The notes: generated by a model from the sequence alone, not told the origin. Positions 28,607-38,091 are shown, numbered from the stretch's first letter. The stretch: 64,000 nt of DNA from Aeromonas caviae (GCF_000819785.1 NZ_CDBK01000101.1:1-64000), one strand, 5' to 3'. Translations and numbers: made by a program.

Positions 28607-28636
28607 AAAAAAAAGGGCACAGAAAAATCTGTGCCC
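28607..28636 (-). terminator. Terminator or attenuator between tnaA and the permease
   Basis: The stem GGGCACAGA (28615-28623) / TCTGTGCCC (28628-28636) is followed on the minus strand by eight T residues. It starts 9 bases past the tnaA stop and ends 33 bases before the permease start. It probably reduces readthrough. Confidence 0.9.
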
Positions 28637-28644
28637 CTGACTCG

Positions 28645-30111
28645 TTATGCTTCTATCAATTTTTTCTGCGTCTTGCCGGCTGACGGGTCGTTATGCTCGA
28701 CCTCTTTCAGTCTGGCGGTGAAGTGGCGCAGCACGGCCGGCTCGTAAATGAAGTCCAGCCCCTTCACCCGGTGGGCGTTCTTCTTCACCTCGCCGAAGGC
28801 CTCGATGACAAAGTCCATGTGGGTCTGGGTATAGGTGGCACGGGGAATGGTCAGGCGCAGCAGCTCCGCCGGGCAGGGGTGCTGCTTGCCGGTGGCGGGG
28901 TCGCGCCCCAGCAGCAGGGAACCTATCTCCACCGCCCGGATGCCGGCGACCTTGTAGAGCTCGCAGGCCAGGGCGTGGGCCGGGAACTGATCCGCCGGGA
29001 TGTGGGGCAGCAGCTTGCCCGCATCCACGAAGGCCGCATGGCCCCCTGCCTGCTGGCACACCACGCCGATGGCCTCCAGCCCGTCCACCAGGTACTGCAC
29101 CTGGCCGATGCGATAGGCCAGCCAGTCCTGGCGCATGCCGTCCCGCAGGCCCACCGCCAGGCGCTCCATGGCGCCCCCTTCCAGGCCGCCATAGGTCGGG
29201 AAGCCCTCCTGCACCACGCACAGGGTGCGGCACTCGGTGTAGACGTCCAGCATGCTGTCATCCTTGAAGCACAGCAGCCCCCCCATCTGCACCATGGCAT
29301 CCTTCTTCGCCGACATGGCGAGGCCGTCGGCGTACTTGTAGGACTCCCTGGTGATCTCCTCGATGGTCCAGTTCGCGTAGCCGGGCTCCCGCTGCTGGAT
29401 GAAGTAGGCGTTCTCGGCGAAGCGGGCGGAGTCCATGATGACCGGGATGTCGTACTTTCTGGCGATCTCGTACACCGCCTTCAGGTTGGCAATGGAGACC
29501 GGCTGGCCACCGGCGGAGTTGCAGGTGATGGTGCTGACGATGTAGGGCACGTTGGCGGGGCCCGCCTCCAGGATGGCCTCTTCCAGCTTCACCAGATCGA
29601 AGTTGCCCTTGAAGTCGGCGGTGACCGAGGTATCGAACGCCTCCCTGGTGTAGACGTTCTTCGCCACGCAGCAGTTGATCTGGGTGTGGCCCTGGGTGGT
29701 GTCGAAGAAGTAGTTGGAGAGGGCCACCATCTTCTTGCGATCCAGCCCCTTCTCCTGCTCCCGCTTCTTGATGAGCACGGGGATGTAAATCTGCTCGGCG
29801 CCGCGCCCCTGGTGAGTGGGGATGGTCAGGGAGTAGCCGAAGATCTCCTGCACCGCCTGTTGCAGGGCATAGTAGCTGCGGCTGCCGCTGTAGGCCTCGT
29901 CACCGCGCAGCATGGCGGCCTGCATGTCCTGGGTGATGGCGCCGGTACCGCTGTCGGTCAGCAGGTCGATGAAGACGTCTTCGCTGTCCAGCAGGAAGGG
30001 GTTCATGCCCGCCCGGACAATGGCCTCTTCCCGATAGGCACGGGTGGTGCGTTTGACCGGCTCGATGACACGAATACGGAAGGGTTCGGGCAGATGCTTG
30101 AAGTTTTCCAT
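28645..30111 (-). CDS. tnaA: Tryptophanase
   Basis: TnaA is a PLP enzyme that splits L-tryptophan to indole, pyruvate and ammonia. The sequence is very close to E. coli TnaA over its whole length ([20 protein letters not shown] start; [32 protein letters not shown]). The PLP lysine is in [13 protein letters not shown] near residue 270. It has about 17 extra residues at the C-terminus (488 against 471). The close match rules out tyrosine phenol-lyase. The gene is preceded by a TnaC leader, so it is controlled by tryptophan-dependent ribosome stalling and Rho. Confidence 0.97.
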   Translation of the reverse strand: MENFKHLPEPFRIRVIEPVKRTTRAYREEAIVRAGMNPFLLDSEDVFIDLLTDSGTGAITQDMQAAMLRGDEAYSGSRSYYALQQAVQEIFGYSLTIPTHQGRGAEQIYIPVLIKKREQEKGLDRKKMVALSNYFFDTTQGHTQINCCVAKNVYTREAFDTSVTADFKGNFDLVKLEEAILEAGPANVPYIVSTITCNSAGGQPVSIANLKAVYEIARKYDIPVIMDSARFAENAYFIQQREPGYANWTIEEITRESYKYADGLAMSAKKDAMVQMGGLLCFKDDSMLDVYTECRTLCVVQEGFPTYGGLEGGAMERLAVGLRDGMRQDWLAYRIGQVQYLVDGLEAIGVVCQQAGGHAAFVDAGKLLPHIPADQFPAHALACELYKVAGIRAVEIGSLLLGRDPATGKQHPCPAELLRLTIPRATYTQTHMDFVIEAFGEVKKNAHRVKGLDFIYEPAVLRHFTARLKEVEHNDPSAGKTQKKLIEA

Positions 30112-30314
30112 AATATAAACACCCCAGATTTAAATATTCAGAATGAGTCTCTTCCCCCGCCGAAAATAGAATGTCCGGCAGGTGGGAAATATTGGGAAAT
30201 AGGTGCACGACATCGCCTCGCCAGAATAAACAGGCGAAGATAGGTGCAGCTATTTCAGTTCAGGAATGGAGGCGGACTTGTGGCATGGCAGGCATGCCGC
30301 GCCGCCGCGAGGAA

Positions 30315-30398
30315 TTACAGCGGGAAGAAGAACGCGATCTTATGGTCCAGGGTAAACCACTTGGGATAGCTGACCTTGATATTCATGTTGTTGCTCAT
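30315..30398 (-). CDS. tnaC: Tryptophanase leader peptide TnaC
   Basis: A 27-residue frame, MSNNMNIKVSYPKWFTLDHK followed by IAFFFPL, lies about 200 bp before tnaA. It keeps the residues essential in E. coli TnaC at the same spacing: Trp14, Asp18 (+4) and Pro26 (+12, Trp12/Asp16/Pro24 in E. coli). The end IAFFFP resembles the Proteus leader. In the known mechanism free tryptophan stalls the ribosome at the end of tnaC and blocks Rho loading, letting tnaA be transcribed. A second ATG at codon 5, with GGATGAG upstream, is an alternative start. The spacer (30112-30314) has C-rich stretches fit for Rho. Confidence 0.9.
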   Translation of the reverse strand: MSNNMNIKVSYPKWFTLDHKIAFFFPL

Positions 30399-30434
30399 CC
30401 AATTGATATTAACAACGCCAAATAACAGCACCCA

Positions 30435-30462
30435 TTATGGTGGGGAGCGCTATATGATCAAT
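30435..30462 (-). promoter_or_regulatory. Candidate tna promoter
   Basis: On the minus strand TTGATC (30457-30462) and CATAAT (30435-30440) are 16 bp apart and end about 36 bp before tnaC. A CRP site would be expected upstream but no good TGTGA/TCACA pair is visible. Confidence 0.5.
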
Positions 30463-30574
30463 TGCAATATGAGCAAAGTGGGATGGCGCTAACAATTTGG
30501 CGGGGGATTTTTATACAGCTTTTATCGCCAATCCGAAAGATCCCCCCATCATCCACCTTTTGCCCTTTCCCCCC

Positions 30575-31792
30575 TCAGTGGCTCAGCCAGGGCAGCCGCT
30601 GCAACAACTCGTAGCGGTCAGGGATCGGTGTCTGGCTGACCCAGAGATCCAGCAAGCCGTAAGCGAGCAGCGGCAACACCAGCAGCAACAGACAGAGCAG
30701 CCCCAGCAGCTGGCGAGGGGCGAGCCGGCGCCCCTGGGTGCCCAAGTGCAGCGCATCAGCCCGCTTGGGGCAGGCGGCCACGCAGCTCTGGCAACTGGTG
30801 CACTCGAGGCTCTGCACCGCGATGAGCTGGTGCACCTGGATGCGCGAGGGGCAGGCCCGGCTGCACTTGTCGCAGTCGTGGCCCAAGCTTCGCAGGCAGC
30901 GGGCCGGGTCGCGGCGAATGCGCAGCGGGGTCAGCAAGCCGAGCAGGGCGAACCAGGCGCCATAGGGGCAGAGGTAGCGACAGAACCCTTGCCGGAAGGT
31001 GGCGGTGAGCAGCAGCACCCAGCCAAGGCACAGGCCCGAGATCAGGGTCAGGTTGAAGAAGAAGGCCCCCATCTTCATGTCCGCCGCCTGATGGTAGGGG
31101 CTGGCGAGGTAGCCGGGCAGGGCGGCAGCGGGTACCGCCAGCAATATGATGAAGAGCAGAAAGCCGAGCACCAGAAACTTCTGGCCGCGCAACACGGCAT
31201 CGAGCCAGCGCGGCGGGGTCCACTCCCCCGGCAACAGGCGCGAGCGCAGGCCGTGCAGCGACTCCCCCACCAGCCCGAGCGGGCAGAACCAGGCACAAAA
31301 CGCCCGACCCAGCAGCAGGGCCGACAGGGAGAGCACCAGCACGGTGACGGTGGCCGCCGGGTGGTGGGGGTCCGTCAGCCCCTGCCCGAGCCAGGCCCGC
31401 AGCCCGAGACCACCTGCGATGGGCAGGAAACCATCCACCACGTCGGGGCGCACCAACCAGGGGGTCATCCCCTGCCCCAACTGTCCGATATGAACAACAT
31501 ATTGAACCGCCACCAACCCCCAACACAGCAGCAATAGCTGCCTGGTGGCCATTCTGAGACGTTGACTGTCTATGTGGGCCAGCATGAGCAGGGGGCGATA
31601 GCGCTGCCAGAGCGCCAGGGTCGTGGCCACCAGCCCCAGTGCGAGCCAGAGTCCCGAATCCGCCACCAGCAGCCAGAGCGCGGCGGCCAACAGCAGAGAG
31701 AGCGTCCAGCCCCAACCGCTGCGGCCCTGCCACAACAACAGGACCAGATAGACCAGACCCGAGGTCATGGTCAGGGCTTCCAACAGGCTCAT
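30575..31792 (-). CDS. Membrane-bound polyferredoxin, NapH/YccM-like
   Basis: The 405-residue protein has several membrane segments, two membrane-edge CxxxCP motifs (FCAWFCPLG, FCRYLCPYG) and two [4Fe-4S] ferredoxin motifs near the C-terminus (CDKCSRACP and CTSCQSCVAACP). NapH, NosR and YccM-type proteins move electrons from quinol or donors to periplasmic or membrane reductases. No reductase genes lie beside it. It is on the same strand as the yeaR-norVW cluster, so a role in nitrogen oxide metabolism is suggested but not shown. Confidence 0.75.
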   Translation of the reverse strand: MSLLEALTMTSGLVYLVLLLWQGRSGWGWTLSLLLAAALWLLVADSGLWLALGLVATTLALWQRYRPLLMLAHIDSQRLRMATRQLLLLCWGLVAVQYVVHIGQLGQGMTPWLVRPDVVDGFLPIAGGLGLRAWLGQGLTDPHHPAATVTVLVLSLSALLLGRAFCAWFCPLGLVGESLHGLRSRLLPGEWTPPRWLDAVLRGQKFLVLGFLLFIILLAVPAAALPGYLASPYHQAADMKMGAFFFNLTLISGLCLGWVLLLTATFRQGFCRYLCPYGAWFALLGLLTPLRIRRDPARCLRSLGHDCDKCSRACPSRIQVHQLIAVQSLECTSCQSCVAACPKRADALHLGTQGRRLAPRQLLGLLCLLLLVLPLLAYGLLDLWVSQTPIPDRYELLQRLPWLSH

Positions 31793-31871
31793 GTTTCCCT
31801 CACTGTGCTCATCCGAATCGAGGGGGCAGGATAACCAACATCTGAGTTGATTATTTTGATCTGCATGGGCA

Positions 31872-31900
31872 GAGGGGGCAATTGCCCGCTCCGCCCCCTC
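31872..31900 (-). terminator. Hairpin after yeaR
   Basis: The arms GAGGGGGC (31872-31879) and GCCCCCTC (31893-31900) lie 15 bp beyond the yeaR stop. The T tract is weak, so termination may be partial. Confidence 0.45.
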
Positions 31901-31914
31901 AGCCTTAAACCCCG

Positions 31915-32253
31915 TTATTTGCGGCTGTGGAACAGCGGCTGGTCGGATTCTGCCTGCTCGGCCCAGAAGTGGATGTTGAAGCGGGCATCCTCCGACAGCT
32001 CGACCCTGTGCCAGTACTGGGGCGGGCTGGTGGCAAACTCCCCGGCCCGGATCACCAGGCTCACCTCGGGCTCCTCGGCCTGTTCGTCGGCAAAGCCGTG
32101 ATAGGTGACGGTGCCCTCCATCACGCAGAGTTGGCCGAACACCCCGGCCGCGGTGTTGTGGTGGGTGAGCAGGGCCTGGGGCACATTCTGGCGGGTGAAG
32201 AAGGGGGTGGAGCGGCGCACCACCCAGTGAGATGGAATCAGTTGCATGGCCAT
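31915..32253 (-). CDS. yeaR: DUF1971 cupin protein YeaR
   Basis: This 112-residue cupin-like protein resembles E. coli YeaR: RSTPFFTRQNVPQALL, VMEGTVTYHGFADE, AGEFATSPPQYWHRVE and NIHFW. E. coli yeaR is induced by nitrate, nitrite and NO. An AGGAG site precedes the ATG. It lies 51 bp after norW on the same strand, so it is probably the third gene of a norVW-yeaR operon. It may be involved in resistance to nitrogen oxides or tellurite; the biochemical role is unknown. Confidence 0.85.
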   Translation of the reverse strand: MAMQLIPSHWVVRRSTPFFTRQNVPQALLTHHNTAAGVFGQLCVMEGTVTYHGFADEQAEEPEVSLVIRAGEFATSPPQYWHRVELSEDARFNIHFWAEQAESDQPLFHSRK

Positions 32254-32304
32254 ATCAATTCTCCTCGAGTGGCCGGGTCAGCCCGGCCTTCGGCTATTAA
32301 TGGT

Positions 32305-33456
32305 TCAACGGGGCAGCTGACGCAGCAGCGGGAAGGCGGCGCTCATCTGGTCGCCCCCCACCACGAAGCCGCACAGCTCGCCGGCTTGGTCGCGCGCCTC
32401 GGCCACCATGCCGTGGCTGTTCCAGCGGCACTGCCAGGCGAGATCTTCACCCCGGGTACGACCCGCCAGTTGCAGCGGGTAGCGCGGCGTCTTCACCTTC
32501 ACCAGCATGGGCGGCAGGGCCAGCAGGGTCGGTGTGCCGAGCAGAGTGCGCGCCAGCGCATTGGCCCCCAGCACTATGGGTTGCAGGAAGGGGAGCAGCT
32601 GACCCTGCCACTGCACGCAATCCCCCAGCGCGAAAATATGGGGGTCGCTGGTCTGCAGCCGATCGTCGACCAGGATACCGCGGCCGACCTCGAGCCCGGC
32701 GCTCTCGGCCAGGGCCAGATTTGGCTTGAGACCAATGGCGGAGATCACCAGATCCTGCTCGCTGATGCGGCCGTCGGTCAGGGTGACACGACAGCCATCG
32801 CCCGGCTGGGCGTCTATCCTGGCGAGACCTGTCCCGAACTGCAGGCTGACCCCCTGGCTGCGCAGGGCCTGTTGCAGCGGCTCGGTCAGGGCGGCGGGCA
32901 GCAGGGCGCTTAAGGGGCTGTCCGCCAAGTCCACCAGCGTCACCTCTTTTCCTGCGCTCGCCATGTCCATCGCCAGCTCGCAGCCGATGAGGCCGGCCCC
33001 CAGCACAAGGATGCGGCGGGCCTGCTGGATTGCCCCCTCGGCGGCGGCATACTCCTGCTGGCTGTTGAGGGTGACCAGGGATTCGCTGCCCGGCAGATCG
33101 GGGCGCGCCGCACTGGCACCGGTGGCCAGCACCAGCTGGCCGTAGGGGAATTCCCCCTGCTCGGTCAGCACCAACCGCCGGGCAGGGTCGATGCCATGCA
33201 CCGGGCAGTGGGGCAGCAGCGCGATGCGCTGCTGCTCGGCAAAATCGCTGCCGCTCTGACGGGTCATGGCTGCGGCAGGGCAGCCCCGACTCACCACGTG
33301 GCTCAAGTCGGGCTTGTTGTACTCATCGCCGCTGTCGGCGGTGATGAGGCGGATGGGCTGCCCGGCATCCAGCTTGCGCAGGCTCTTGACCAGTTGCTGG
33401 GCGGCGAAGCCGCTGCCGATCACCACTATCTCGTCACTGCTGGGGACGGCGCTCAT
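32305..33456 (-). CDS. norW: NADH:flavorubredoxin reductase NorW
   Basis: NorW passes electrons from NADH to the rubredoxin domain of NorV. The 383-residue FAD/NAD protein (377 in E. coli) has the FAD motif [13 protein letters not shown] at the N-terminus, the NAD motif [20 protein letters not shown] in the middle and the FAD-binding [10 protein letters not shown]. Its ATG overlaps the norV stop (ATGA), so expression is coupled. It requires norV for function. Confidence 0.94.
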   Translation of the reverse strand: MSAVPSSDEIVVIGSGFAAQQLVKSLRKLDAGQPIRLITADSGDEYNKPDLSHVVSRGCPAAAMTRQSGSDFAEQQRIALLPHCPVHGIDPARRLVLTEQGEFPYGQLVLATGASAARPDLPGSESLVTLNSQQEYAAAEGAIQQARRILVLGAGLIGCELAMDMASAGKEVTLVDLADSPLSALLPAALTEPLQQALRSQGVSLQFGTGLARIDAQPGDGCRVTLTDGRISEQDLVISAIGLKPNLALAESAGLEVGRGILVDDRLQTSDPHIFALGDCVQWQGQLLPFLQPIVLGANALARTLLGTPTLLALPPMLVKVKTPRYPLQLAGRTRGEDLAWQCRWNSHGMVAEARDQAGELCGFVVGGDQMSAAFPLLRQLPR

Positions 33457-34937
33457 ACACAGGCCTCCACGGCGCAGGGTTCGAACACCTCCTTGCCGAT
33501 GCCGCAGCCGGGGCAGAGGAAGCTGTCCGGTACCTGGGCCCAGGGGGTGCCCGGTGCCACCAGCTGATCCGGCTCCCCCAGCGCCGGGTCATAGACCCAC
33601 TGGCAGACCGTGCAGAGCATGGCCTGGTCGTCATCCCATTCGGCGGCGGCCGCTGCGGCTTGCGGCTCAACAGCAGGCATCGCGGGGACGGGCGTCACGA
33701 TTGTCTGGGTTGTGGTGATCGGGCGGGGTGCGTCCAGCGGGTGCAACGCCCACTGACGGGCGAGCTGGCGGCCATGCTCGCGGCATTCCGCCAGCGCCGA
33801 GCCATCCGGCCGCCACTTGGCCTTGAGAGAGATGCTGATATCGAAGCCCGCATCCATCAATCGGGTCTGGATCCGGTCCACCGCGCCACCGGTCCAGCCG
33901 TAACTGCCGAAGGCCGAGGCGCGCTTGTTGCGAAAACGCAGGCCGGTGATCTCTTCGAGCATGCCCGCCACCTTGGGCATCATGACGTTGTTCATGGTGG
34001 AGGAGCCCACCAGTATCCCCTTGGAGCGGAACACCTGGGTCAGGATCTCGTTCTTGTCGTGGCGGGCCACGTTGTAGATCTTCACCGCCACGCCGGGGTC
34101 CACCTCGTGGATGCCCTGGGCGATGGCGTCGGCCATCATGCGGGTGTTGTTGGACATGGAGTCGTAGAAGAGGGTGATGCGGTCTTCCTGATAGTGGTCG
34201 GCCCACTCCAGGTATTTCAGGATGATCTGGGTGGGGTCCTCGCGCCAGACGATGCCGTGGGAGGTGGCCACCATGCTCACCGGCAGGTTGAAGCCGAGCA
34301 CTTCCTTGATCTTGGCGGTCACCAGCGGGCTGAAGGGGGTAAGGATGTTGGCGTAGTAGCGCTGGCACTGCTCCATCAGCTCGGTCTGGTCCACCTCGTC
34401 GTTGAACAGGTGCTCGTCGCAGTAGTGCTGGCCGAAGGCGTCGTTGGAGAAGAGCACCGCATCTTCGGTCATGTAGGTCATCATGCTGTCGGGCCAGTGC
34501 AGCATGGGGGTCTCGATGAATACCAGCTGCTTGCCGTTGCCGATGTCCAGGCTGTCACCGGTTTTGACCGGGTGGAAGTTCCACTCCGGGTGGTGATGAT
34601 GGCCGGTGATGGAGTCGATGGCGTTGTGGGTGCAATAGATGGGGGTGCCGGGGATGCGGGCCATCAGCTCGGTCAGGGCGCCGGCGTGATCCTCCTCGGC
34701 GTGGTTGATCACCACGTAGTCGATGGAAGCGAGATCGATCTCGGCCGCCAGGTTCTGCACGAACTCACGGCTGAACTTGTGATCGACGGTATCGATCAGC
34801 ACATTCTTCCCTTCGCGGATGAGGTAGCTGTTGTAGCTGGTGCCCTTGTGGGTCTTGTACTCGGTGCCGTGGAAGTCGCGTACCTCCCAGTCCCGTTGGC
34901 CGACCCAGTGGATGTTGTTCTTGACGTGAATGCTCAT
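33453..34937 (-). CDS. norV: Anaerobic nitric oxide reductase flavorubredoxin NorV
   Basis: NorV reduces NO to N2O anaerobically at a di-iron centre. The 494-residue protein has three domains. A metallo-beta-lactamase-like domain carries the iron ligands in HAEEDHAG and further His/Asp residues. A flavodoxin domain contains [20 protein letters not shown]-terminal rubredoxin has [10 protein letters not shown] and CPGCG. An Ala/Pro-rich linker with TTTQ precedes the rubredoxin and makes it slightly longer than E. coli NorV (479). The start at 34937 ([19 protein letters not shown]) matches the family. The promoter is sigma-54 dependent with NorR sites upstream. Confidence 0.96.
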   Translation of the reverse strand: MSIHVKNNIHWVGQRDWEVRDFHGTEYKTHKGTSYNSYLIREGKNVLIDTVDHKFSREFVQNLAAEIDLASIDYVVINHAEEDHAGALTELMARIPGTPIYCTHNAIDSITGHHHHPEWNFHPVKTGDSLDIGNGKQLVFIETPMLHWPDSMMTYMTEDAVLFSNDAFGQHYCDEHLFNDEVDQTELMEQCQRYYANILTPFSPLVTAKIKEVLGFNLPVSMVATSHGIVWREDPTQIILKYLEWADHYQEDRITLFYDSMSNNTRMMADAIAQGIHEVDPGVAVKIYNVARHDKNEILTQVFRSKGILVGSSTMNNVMMPKVAGMLEEITGLRFRNKRASAFGSYGWTGGAVDRIQTRLMDAGFDISISLKAKWRPDGSALAECREHGRQLARQWALHPLDAPRPITTTQTIVTPVPAMPAVEPQAAAAAAEWDDDQAMLCTVCQWVYDPALGEPDQLVAPGTPWAQVPDSFLCPGCGIGKEVFEPCAVEACV

Positions 34938-34985
34938 CAGGCAGTTCCTCGAATGCAATAGTGGATGTTCAACTGAACCAGCTAT

Positions 34986-35003
34986 TGCAGCGGACGTGCC
35001 AAC
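34986..35003 (-). promoter_or_regulatory. Sigma-54 promoter of norVW
   Basis: On the minus strand TTGGCAC (34997-35003), a GTCCG spacer region and CTGCAA (34986-34991) give GG and GC doublets at the -24/-12 spacing. It lies about 50 bp before the norV start. Confidence 0.9.
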
Positions 35004-35044
35004 TTGTAACCCATTGTTTTTAATGGCTTCTCATATCACTCGTT

Positions 35045-35100
35045 GTCATTAAGACACCACACCTTTATAGTCAAAATCACAAACATACTGTCATTTGGAC
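35045..35100. promoter_or_regulatory. Three NorR enhancer sites
   Basis: Three GT-(N7)-AC sites occur in tandem: GTCATTAAGAC (35045-35055), GTCAAAATCAC (35070-35080) and GTCATTTGGAC (35090-35100). E. coli NorR needs three such sites to activate norVW. They end 7 bases before the norR start, so NorR may also repress its own gene. Confidence 0.88.
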
Positions 35101-35107
35101 AATTATC

Positions 35108-36634
35108 GTGATCTCGACCGACAGCCTGGCGCGCATCGCCCTCGACCTGCAACTCGGCATCTCTCATCAGGACCGCTTCCACCGCCTGATCCAGAGCGTG
35201 CGCAGCCTGCTGAAATCGGATGCCTCGGCCCTGCTGCGCTACGAGGGGGGCCAGTTCATCCCGCTGGCCATCGACGGCCTGATGCAGGACGTGCTGGGGC
35301 GCCGCTTCGCCCTCAAGGATCACCCGCGCCTCGAGGCCATCGCCCGCGCCGGGGATGTGGTGCGCTTCCCTGCCGACAGCGCCCTGCCCGACCCCTATGA
35401 CGGCCTGCTGCCGGATCACGACGACTTCAAGGTGCACGCCTGTGTCGGCCTGCCGCTCTTCTCGGATCAGGCGCTGATCGGCGCCCTGACCATAGACGGC
35501 ATGAACCCGACCCAGTTCGACGGCATCAGCGACGAGGAGCTGCGTCTGGTGGGGGCCCTGGCCGCCGCCGCCCTCGACAACGCCCTGCTGCTGGAGCGGC
35601 TCGCCCGCCAAAGCAGCGAGCCCCTGGTCCCCGCCACCCGGCCCGGCCCTGAGCAGCCGGAGATGATAGGCCACTCCCCTGCCATGGCCCGGTTGCGCCA
35701 CGAGATAGACGTGGTGGCAAGCTCCGAGCTGAACGTGCTGATTTTGGGGGAGACCGGGGTCGGCAAGGAGCTGATCGCCAAGGCGGTGCATGGCGGCTCG
35801 CCCCGCGCCCATGCCCCCCTGGTCTATCTCAACTGCGCCGCCCTGCCCGAATCCGTGGCCGAGAGCGAGCTGTTCGGCCACGTGAAGGGGGCCTTCACCG
35901 GCGCCATCCACAATCGGGCAGGCAAGTTCGAGCTGGCGGACAAGGGCACCCTGTTTCTCGACGAGATAGGGGAGCTCTCCCTGCCGCTGCAGGCCAAGCT
36001 GCTGCGGGTGCTGCAATACGGGGATCTGCAGCGGATCGGTGACGACACCCCGCTCAAGGTGAATGTGCGCATCCTGGCGGCCACCAACCGGGATCTGAAA
36101 CAGGCGGTGGTCGAGGGGCAGTTTCGGGCCGACCTCTACCACCGGCTGAGCGTGTTCCCGATCCACGCCCCTGCACTGCGGGAACGCCCAGGCGACATTC
36201 CCCTGCTGACCGGTTACTTTTGCGAGCGCTGCCGGCTCGGCCTGGGGCTGGAGCAGCTGCGTATCCAGCCACAGGCGCTGCAACTGCTCGAGCGCCACGA
36301 CTGGCCCGGCAACGTGCGGGAGCTGGAGCACGCCATCCACCGCGCCGCCGTGCTGGCCAGGGCCGAACAGGGCAGCCCCTCGCCGACCCTGGAGCCCCAC
36401 CACTTCAACCTGGGGCCGACGGGCTCATCCCTGCCCGCCGACACCGTCAGACAGCCCGCCTCCCCGGCCATTGCCGGCCTCGGCCTTCGCGCCGCCACCG
36501 ATCTGTTCCAGCGCCAGCTCATCGAGCAGACCCTGACGGCCCATGACGGCAACTGGGCCGCCACCGCCCGGGCGCTGGATCTGGACGGCGGCAACCTGCA
36601 CCGCCTCGCCAGGCGGCTCGGCCTCAAGGCCTGA
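35108..36634 (+). CDS. norR: NO-responsive sigma-54 activator NorR
   Basis: NorR senses NO with a mononuclear iron in its GAF domain and activates norVW. The 508 residues (504 in E. coli) comprise the GAF domain (about 20-175), an AAA+ domain with Walker [17 protein letters not shown], the GAFTGA loop that contacts sigma-54, Walker [10 protein letters not shown] and a Fis-type helix-turn-helix at the end ([24 protein letters not shown]). The start codon is GTG at 35108. It is divergent from norV, across the three sites it binds. Confidence 0.94.
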   Translation: MISTDSLARIALDLQLGISHQDRFHRLIQSVRSLLKSDASALLRYEGGQFIPLAIDGLMQDVLGRRFALKDHPRLEAIARAGDVVRFPADSALPDPYDGLLPDHDDFKVHACVGLPLFSDQALIGALTIDGMNPTQFDGISDEELRLVGALAAAALDNALLLERLARQSSEPLVPATRPGPEQPEMIGHSPAMARLRHEIDVVASSELNVLILGETGVGKELIAKAVHGGSPRAHAPLVYLNCAALPESVAESELFGHVKGAFTGAIHNRAGKFELADKGTLFLDEIGELSLPLQAKLLRVLQYGDLQRIGDDTPLKVNVRILAATNRDLKQAVVEGQFRADLYHRLSVFPIHAPALRERPGDIPLLTGYFCERCRLGLGLEQLRIQPQALQLLERHDWPGNVRELEHAIHRAAVLARAEQGSPSPTLEPHHFNLGPTGSSLPADTVRQPASPAIAGLGLRAATDLFQRQLIEQTLTAHDGNWAATARALDLDGGNLHRLARRLGLKA

Positions 36635-36667
36635 CGCCCCCAGATACGAGAGGGGCCCAAAAACAGA

Positions 36668-36693
36668 AACCCCCTCGCTGGCGAGGGGGTTTC
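36668..36693. terminator. Bidirectional terminator after norR
   Basis: The stem AAACCCCCTCGC / GCGAGGGGGTTT with a 2-base gap as loop core lies between norR and the convergent LacI-type gene, with a T-rich tail on the plus strand. Confidence 0.85.
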
Positions 36694-36717
36694 TTGTTCA
36701 TGGCACCCGTGGCGCCG

Positions 36718-37722
36718 TCAGCGCAGGGACTTGACCGAGCGGCGGACAATGAGCTCGGGCTGCACCGTCATGGACTCCACTTCCAGCTCCTTGTTGCGGA
36801 TCCGGCTCACCAGTTGCTGCACCGCCAGCAGGCCGAGCTCGGCCTTGGGGTGGCGGATGGTGGTGAGCGGCGGGCTGGAGAAGCGCGCCATCTCCACGTC
36901 GTCATAGCCGATCATGGAGATATCGTCCGGCACCTTGACCCCGGCCTCCCAGGCGGCGCAGATGGCACCGATGGCCATGGGGTCGTCGAAGGCAAAGACC
37001 GCGGTCGGGCGAGGGGTGAGGGCCAGGATGCGCTGCATGGCATCGAAGCCGCTCTGGCTCTCGTAGTCCCCTTCGAAGATCTGCTCTTCTTTCAGGGTCA
37101 TTCCCTGTTCAGCCAGGGCATCGCGCACCCCGTCCAGTCGCTGCTGGGTGGTCGGCTTGGCGAGATGGCCGGTGATGCAGACGATGTTGGTGTGGCCCTG
37201 CTCCAGCAGATGGCGCACCGCCAGACGCGCGCCGATGCGGGCGTTGTCGTTGATCACGTTGGCGAAATCGCACTCGTTGCCCCAGTCCAGCACCACCTGC
37301 GGCACCTTCTTGTGGATGCGCAGCATGTCTCTGAACTGGGTGTCGATATCGGTCCCCAGCACCAGCAGACCGTCCACCCGCTTTTCCATCAGCATGCGCA
37401 GATAGTGCTGCTGGCGGGGCGGCTGGTTCTCGGTGTTGCACAGGATCAGGCTGTAACCCTGCTCGAAGCAGTAGGCTTCCACCCCCTGTACCACTTCCGC
37501 GAAGAAGGGGTTGGCACTGGTGGTCACCAGCATGCCGATGGTCTTGGTCGAATTGATCTTGAGACTGCGCGCCACCGAGTTGGGCGCGTAGTTCAGCTCT
37601 GCCACCGCCTCAAGCACTTTCTGGGTTGCGTCTTCGCTGACCCGACGGGTGTGATTGAGTACATGTGAGACGGTGGAGATGGATACGCCTGCGCGCGAGG
37701 CGACATCCTTGATAGTTGCCAT
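36718..37722 (-). CDS. LacI-family transcriptional regulator, RbsR/PurR-like
   Basis: The 334-residue repressor has an N-terminal helix-turn-helix (MATIKDVASRAGVSISTVSH) with the hinge helix NSVARSLKIN and a periplasmic-binding-protein-type ligand domain. Sequence such as TTSANPFFAEVVQGVEAYCF and GYSLILCNTE is nearer to RbsR than PurR. No ribose genes are present nearby, so the effector is uncertain. It is divergent from the liv operon across a 435-bp gap. GGAG lies 6 bases before the ATG. Confidence 0.85.
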   Translation of the reverse strand: MATIKDVASRAGVSISTVSHVLNHTRRVSEDATQKVLEAVAELNYAPNSVARSLKINSTKTIGMLVTTSANPFFAEVVQGVEAYCFEQGYSLILCNTENQPPRQQHYLRMLMEKRVDGLLVLGTDIDTQFRDMLRIHKKVPQVVLDWGNECDFANVINDNARIGARLAVRHLLEQGHTNIVCITGHLAKPTTQQRLDGVRDALAEQGMTLKEEQIFEGDYESQSGFDAMQRILALTPRPTAVFAFDDPMAIGAICAAWEAGVKVPDDISMIGYDDVEMARFSSPPLTTIRHPKAELGLLAVQQLVSRIRNKELEVESMTVQPELIVRRSVKSLR

Positions 37723-37908
37723 CTCTGTCTCCTGAATAACAAAGGCGGAACAGTAGCAGATTTCCCGAATAAAGGCTTGGTTTTAACGGGCGCTGCCAGT
37801 GAATTATCAATGCTGGCTAATCTATGCGGTCATTTCTTTTTGCGCAAACGGATTTTGGTCAAAATGAGAGCGGACGCAGAATGAAATATCGTCAGTTTTT
37901 TACTCTGG

Positions 37909-37929
37909 AAATTGTCACCATGACAATTT
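37909..37929. promoter_or_regulatory. Palindromic operator candidate upstream of liv
   Basis: A perfect 9-bp inverted repeat AAATTGTCA / TGACAATTT is separated by CCA. It lies in the gap between the LacI-type regulator (start 37722) and livK (start 38158). LacI-family sites usually have a central CG, so another dimeric regulator is more likely. No named consensus fits exactly. Confidence 0.55.
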
Positions 37930-38052
37930 GTTATCTGTATGTTGCATCAACTTGACAACATTAAACTCCAGTAAAAAGCAAAAAACTGCGTGTTAGTTTC
38001 ACAAAACTCCTCTTGCGCCTGCTCCGGTTAGTATCTTTAACATCTTGTTATT

Positions 38053-38091
38053 GCCCGGCGAGGAATGATAGAACCTTATCTATCGCCGGGC
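38053..38091 (+). promoter_or_regulatory. Stem-loop in the liv leader
   Basis: GCCCGGCGA (38053-38061) pairs with TCGCCGGGC (38083-38091) and encloses a smaller GATA / TATC stem. It starts 105 bp before livK and no T tract follows. It could stabilise or regulate the leader. Confidence 0.5.

Noticed and set aside
30463-30560. CRP site upstream of tna
   Set aside because: Expected from E. coli, but no TGTGA/TCACA pair at the right spacing could be found.
31793-31870. FNR box (TTGATTATTTTGATC) upstream of the polyferredoxin gene
   Set aside because: The two halves are direct, not inverted; it does not match TTGAT-N4-ATCAA.
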